Shown here: piece by piece, positions 7,366 through 10,442 of the stretch
Numbering within the stretch: the first letter of the stretch is position 1
Layout of the letters: every line of letters begins with the position of its first letter
Assembly (NCBI GenBank): GCA_000697335.1
Contig: JNEM01009197.1
Span: 1 to 10,442, forward strand
Direction: 5' to 3'
DNA: 10,442 nucleotides
DNA from: Conidiobolus incongruus B7586
Taxonomy: Eukaryota; Entomophthoromycota; Entomophthoromycetes; Entomophthorales; Conidiobolaceae
Notes under the pieces: model-generated
The model's input: only the letters and a program-made list of their open reading frames with translations
Told to the model about the DNA's origin: nothing
The model's database searches: none
Program-made: the position numbers and the translations under genes

Positions 7366-9282
7366 TTAATCTGCTTTAGGTTTTCTTTTAGATAATATAG
7401 TGTCTTTCAAATTATATAAAAATGGTTTTTCAAATATCAATCTATACGATCTGTTAGTATTGTTTAAAGTGAAAATATTTGAACTTACACTAATATCATA
7501 TTGAATACAAATATTAATATACCAATTAGTAGATTTTTGGCGCAGTCAAATAGGGAAGACAGTCGCTGTGGACCATTAAGATACCAATTTAACCAAAAGG
7601 TAGTGACAAAACTAGCAAATATGACAGGGTGGATTAATGAAGAACGTAGTAATGCTAGTTTCGATTCCGATTTTTTAAACAAAATCAATTGATGGTTTGT
7701 AATAAAATGCACCAAAAAATGAATGGCCCATATAACCCTTAACCCCATATTGATAATGTTCCCCAATATCAAAGATAAATTTTCCATTTCAAATACCTTG
7801 AGCATTACAGACGCTGATGATATATGTATAATACTGAATAAAATTAAATACTGGTTGTATTGATTGAGCTTAGATTTGGATCCCAACGATTGCACGAGTG
7901 CTTCAGTTACACCGTTAATAGCCATTATTGGTAAATAGCAACAATATGCAAAAATCATGTTCCAGAGGGGAGTTTCTAGTGTAAATAATTGCATTTTTAG
8001 TAATGATATTAGGCAATTCATATAGCTGGGCACGAAGCAAATAATAATGGCGCTGATTAGCCAGTACATCTTGAAGAGGGTTATTAAGATGTATTTTCCA
8101 AGGGTTAAATTATTCTGTTGTTCTTTCACTTTCAATTCATCGTTTGACTCTGAGCTGAAATTGAATAACTTTGAAAACAGACCTCGGACTATTTCTTCAA
8201 TAGGTTGAAAAATCATTCTAGCTATAAGTGATCCTAATCCAAGATGATTATTTGTATTTGGTGGAATTGATTATATCGATATTACCATATCTTGTCACAA
8301 TTCCGTAGATTCCTTGAAGGTTCAAAGTTCCCATTCCAGTTAAAATTAATTTATCTCCTTCTGTCAGAATATGCTTAATAATAGACTGTCCAGTGAGTAC
8401 AAGACATAGCTTTCCAAGTTCCAAATTGATTAATTGAGCACTAAGGATTAATTATTAAAGAAAGAAATTGAAATTGAAAAATATAATATACTTATTATTA
8501 TCAGAGCTTGGGGTGATATATTTAGGTATAATGCAATTTAAATTACCATACGATTTATAATAATGAATCAAAAATTCATATAGCATTATACTAGCATAGG
8601 TTAACTGGGCAGCACCATAACATATAAGATCATATTGAGCATAATTGCTAGAATAACTGAAATTGATATAACTTAATATAAAGTGAATTAAGCTCTTTCC
8701 AAATAGTGCTTTTCCTTGAATGGCGATTCTCAATTTAAAATTTAACTGATTTTGAGCTAATAAATACAATGGCTCGCTGAATAATTCTATTAGTGAACTA
8801 ATGCAATATAAGTATAAGGTAGGGTAAAATCCGGGATATTGGGTAGTTTCTTCGCTAGCTGAAAAATTGAATATACAGTAAAATATAGGTGTCAAAAATA
8901 TACCAAAAACGACAGGCACATAAGAGATATTAGTAAATTGCTGTTGTTTAATGTACTCACTGACATCGTTAGACTGCTCATGCGGTTCTGCTGAATTCCC
9001 AACTTGTTTTAATTCGCTCACCCTTAATGTAGCGCATCGAACACCTTCTCTTGATAAGAATAGGATAGTTGACATGAGTAATTCAAATTGAATATTGGCA
9101 ATACCAAAAGATTTAGTTAGAGTATATTTAAAAACTAGTTGATTGATTATAAAAGTGATGATTTTTGATATAATATTATAGAATAACAAATATCCAGCTC
9201 CTTGACCTGTCGTTAATAATAAATTTTGGCCATATTTAGCTTTCTCTTGATTAGACCTTTTTAATTTCTCTGGAATGCTCAT
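7366..9282 (-). CDS. RFT1: RFT1-family ER membrane protein, N-glycan lipid-linked oligosaccharide pathway (four exons)
   Basis: Minus-strand exons are 9282-8492, 8440-8286, 8233-7489 and 7441-7366, giving 588 residues (human 541, yeast 574). The introns are 51, 52 and 47 nt, all GT-AG and in phase. The third has a TACTAAC branch site. Family landmarks appear in order: FLSREGVRCA (residues 75-84), ELFSEPLYLLAQ (166-177), HILTEGDKLIL (287-297), YGSLIARMIFQPIEE spanning the second junction (315-329), AINGVTEA (420-427) and NIINMGLR (474-481). Many hydrophobic segments fit the polytopic MATE/MOP-like fold. RFT1 acts in the ER membrane and is needed for normal use of Man5GlcNAc2-PP-dolichol in N-glycosylation; whether it is itself the flippase is disputed. 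The start at 9282 fits the family N-terminus, although the frame stays open upstream to 9468. The last exon encodes only the final 24 residues plus the end of a split codon. Confidence 0.93.
7442..7488 (-). other. RFT1 intron 3 with TACTAAC branch site and tandem acceptors
   Basis: On the minus strand the intron begins GTAAGTTC at 7488, has TACTAAC and ends TATAG at 7442 (47 nt). Another AG lies directly after the branch site (TACTAACAG, ending 7451), nine bases earlier and in the same frame. Without splicing, the frame stops one codon past the donor at 7487-7485. Splicing instead joins to a 24-residue tail (LIFEKPFLYNL...) similar in position to the RFT1 family C-terminus. Confidence 0.8.
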
Positions 9283-9468
9283 CTTTACAATTTGATCTAA
9301 GAAAAACTCATTAATATTACTAGGATTAGATAGGGAACTATGGATTAGTATTGTATAGCGATTGATTTCAGATTTGGCAATTGGAATCAATGTTGAATAA
9401 CTCTCTTTAATTCCTGTAACAAGTGAGAAACTAATTATGGGTACAAATTCATTGAGTTTTATTTTCCT
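9283..9468 (-). other. In-frame open stretch upstream of the RFT1 start (62 codons)
   Basis: The RFT1 frame remains open for 62 codons upstream of its ATG, with no Met. It reads, in part, NEFVPIISFSLVTGIKESY and later NPSNINEFFLDQIVK. The composition is more protein-like than the Phe/Lys/Asn-rich spurious frames seen elsewhere in the spacers. I recognise no family. It may be the 5' UTR of RFT1, an upstream exon giving an N-terminal extension, or chance. In AT-rich DNA several open runs of this length are expected per 10 kb. Confidence 0.3.
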
Positions 9469-9483
9469 TTATAATTAAACCTA

Positions 9484-9600
9484 TCCAAAATTGATCAAAT
9501 TTGATCACCATTGTCCATGCCCTGCATGGAATCCAGAGACCCCAAGGGGGTATGCTGCAGCGCTAATCCCCGAAGACTGGCTTGATTGACTGTTGGATTG
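9484..9600. other. GC-rich island packed with palindromes
   Basis: This short island stands out sharply from the AT-rich flanks. In order it holds a perfect 16-base palindrome TGATCAAATTTGATCA (9492-9507); a hairpin TCCATGC-CCT-GCATGGA (9514-9530); a second hairpin ACCCC-AAG-GGGGT (9539-9551); and overlapping palindromes GCTGCAGC (9554-9561) and AGCGCT (9559-9564), followed by CCCC that could pair with the GGGG. It could be a structured RNA, a small mobile GC cluster, or a coding exon on the minus strand. I could not match it to tRNA, 5S, SRP, RNase P/MRP or spliceosomal RNAs. Confidence 0.6.
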
Positions 9601-10442
9601 CAAAAGAGTATATTTCTAACAATATTGATATCCCAACCAATCTTAACATGGTAATAAAAACACTTGGATGTCTTGCTTGGCCCAAGTTATATATGTAAAT
9701 ATCTACAAATATCATATGTTTTGCTCATGTGATAGTTATTGCTGATGATTACTTTATGTTAAAGTTATCTTTTTTTGTTATGTATTTTTTGTTAAAATTT
9801 ATAGTGGGGCTACTTTAATCTTGACCTTACTTTTAATTTATTTATTATTTTTCTCATTATCATTTAAATCTTGAATTTATGAAGTAAAACAATATGATAT
9901 AATTCAGCAATCAATTTAGTAAGTTTCTTGTGAACCTTGTCTATAAGGTTTTTAATTTTTTTGATTATTCTATCTGGTTTCCTTATCTTATATTATTTTC
10001 TATAACAAATTTTTTCTGAGATTAATTATTATGTAATAATGTAATAATGATAGATGTGATAGATTCTCTTAATATCTTTTTTTCCCCATTTATTAAACAT
10101 GTTAGAAAAAGAATACTCTGTTAGAACAGTTTATGTAATAAAACCAAAGGTTATTATTTATTTTTTGATTGTATTTTACTTTGGCACTTTAATTTTTAAT
10201 TTATAATGGCATTAGAATATAAAAGTAAAATTTACCAAATATAATAATATTAATAATATGTTATTAATATTTATTTATAGATAGAAAAAGCTAATATTAA
10301 ATTAGATTAATTAAATTAGTTTTATATTCAAATTTTAAATAATTATATTAACAAAATAATATCAGAAAATTAATCTAAGTTTGTATAAAGAATAATATTA
10401 AGTTTAATAAATTTTATATTAAATATTAATATCAATTTAAAA
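9601..10442. other. Very AT-rich tail of the window
   Basis: No gene or element is recognisable. The stretch becomes almost pure A/T towards the end. It contains one small hairpin, AACCTT-GTCTAT-AAGGTT at 9933-9950, followed by T's, and AT-rich palindromes near 10250-10270. If the RFT1 promoter is conventional, its proximal part lies in or just before this region. Confidence 0.5.

Noticed and set aside
7485-7487. TAA as the natural end of RFT1
   Set aside because: It lies within a GTAAGT donor, followed by a TACTAAC branch site and acceptor; splicing continues the frame into a plausible C-terminal tail ending at 7366.
7501-7692. 63-codon plus-strand open frame
   Set aside because: It is antisense to the third exon of RFT1 and has no family match.
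9388-9390. TTG at 9390 as the RFT1 start
   Set aside because: A non-ATG start is not needed; the ATG at 9282-9280 gives a family-like N-terminus, and the preceding residues have no known counterpart in RFT1 proteins.
9481-9780. Pol III RNA gene (SRP, RNase P/MRP or tRNA-derived) over the GC island with the T7 run near 9770 as terminator
   Set aside because: Length would suit, but no proper box A/box B pair or hallmark conserved core of these RNAs is visible; left as unexplained.

Overview
The window reads as nuclear DNA of a eukaryote with very AT-rich spacers and short GT-AG introns (47-59 nt), most likely a fungus. The Rad6/Ubc2 protein has the '[12 protein letters not shown]' and C-terminal '[10 protein letters not shown]' wording typical of fungal rather than animal Rad6. 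An early-diverging (Mucoromycota/Zoopagomycota-type) fungus fits the low GC and roomy spacers, but that is inference. The standard genetic code fits all genes.

Layout from left to right. (1) The 3' end of a DNAJC3/P58IPK-like J-domain co-chaperone (1-386, +). (2) A 1.3 kb AT-rich spacer. (3) An intact intronless UBC2/RAD6 E2 ubiquitin-conjugating enzyme (1720-2172, +). (4) A 1.4 kb spacer that starts with an exon/intron-like signature of unknown meaning. (5) A six-exon LUC7 gene, a U1 snRNP splicing factor (3607-4745, +). (6) A long spacer with a (TTA)9 microsatellite and, at its right end, a decayed mariner (D34D) DNA transposon (about 6250-6834). (7) A complete tRNA-Ser(AGA) gene (6937-7017, +) with a T5 terminator. 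(8) A four-exon RFT1 gene on the minus strand (9282-7366), an ER membrane protein of the N-glycosylation lipid-linked oligosaccharide pathway. (9) Upstream of RFT1, an in-frame open stretch and an isolated GC-rich, palindrome-packed island (about 9484-9600) that no recognised gene explains. (10) A very AT-rich tail to the window end.

The genes are ordinary housekeeping genes without an obvious joint pathway: protein folding, ubiquitination, splicing, decoding, and glycan assembly. I reconstructed the LUC7 and RFT1 exons by hand. Every junction is GT-AG and keeps phase, and the joined proteins match the families across the junctions. The least explained parts are the GC island with the open frame beside it, and the exon/intron-like signature downstream of UBC2. 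I see no evidence for a new multi-gene system.
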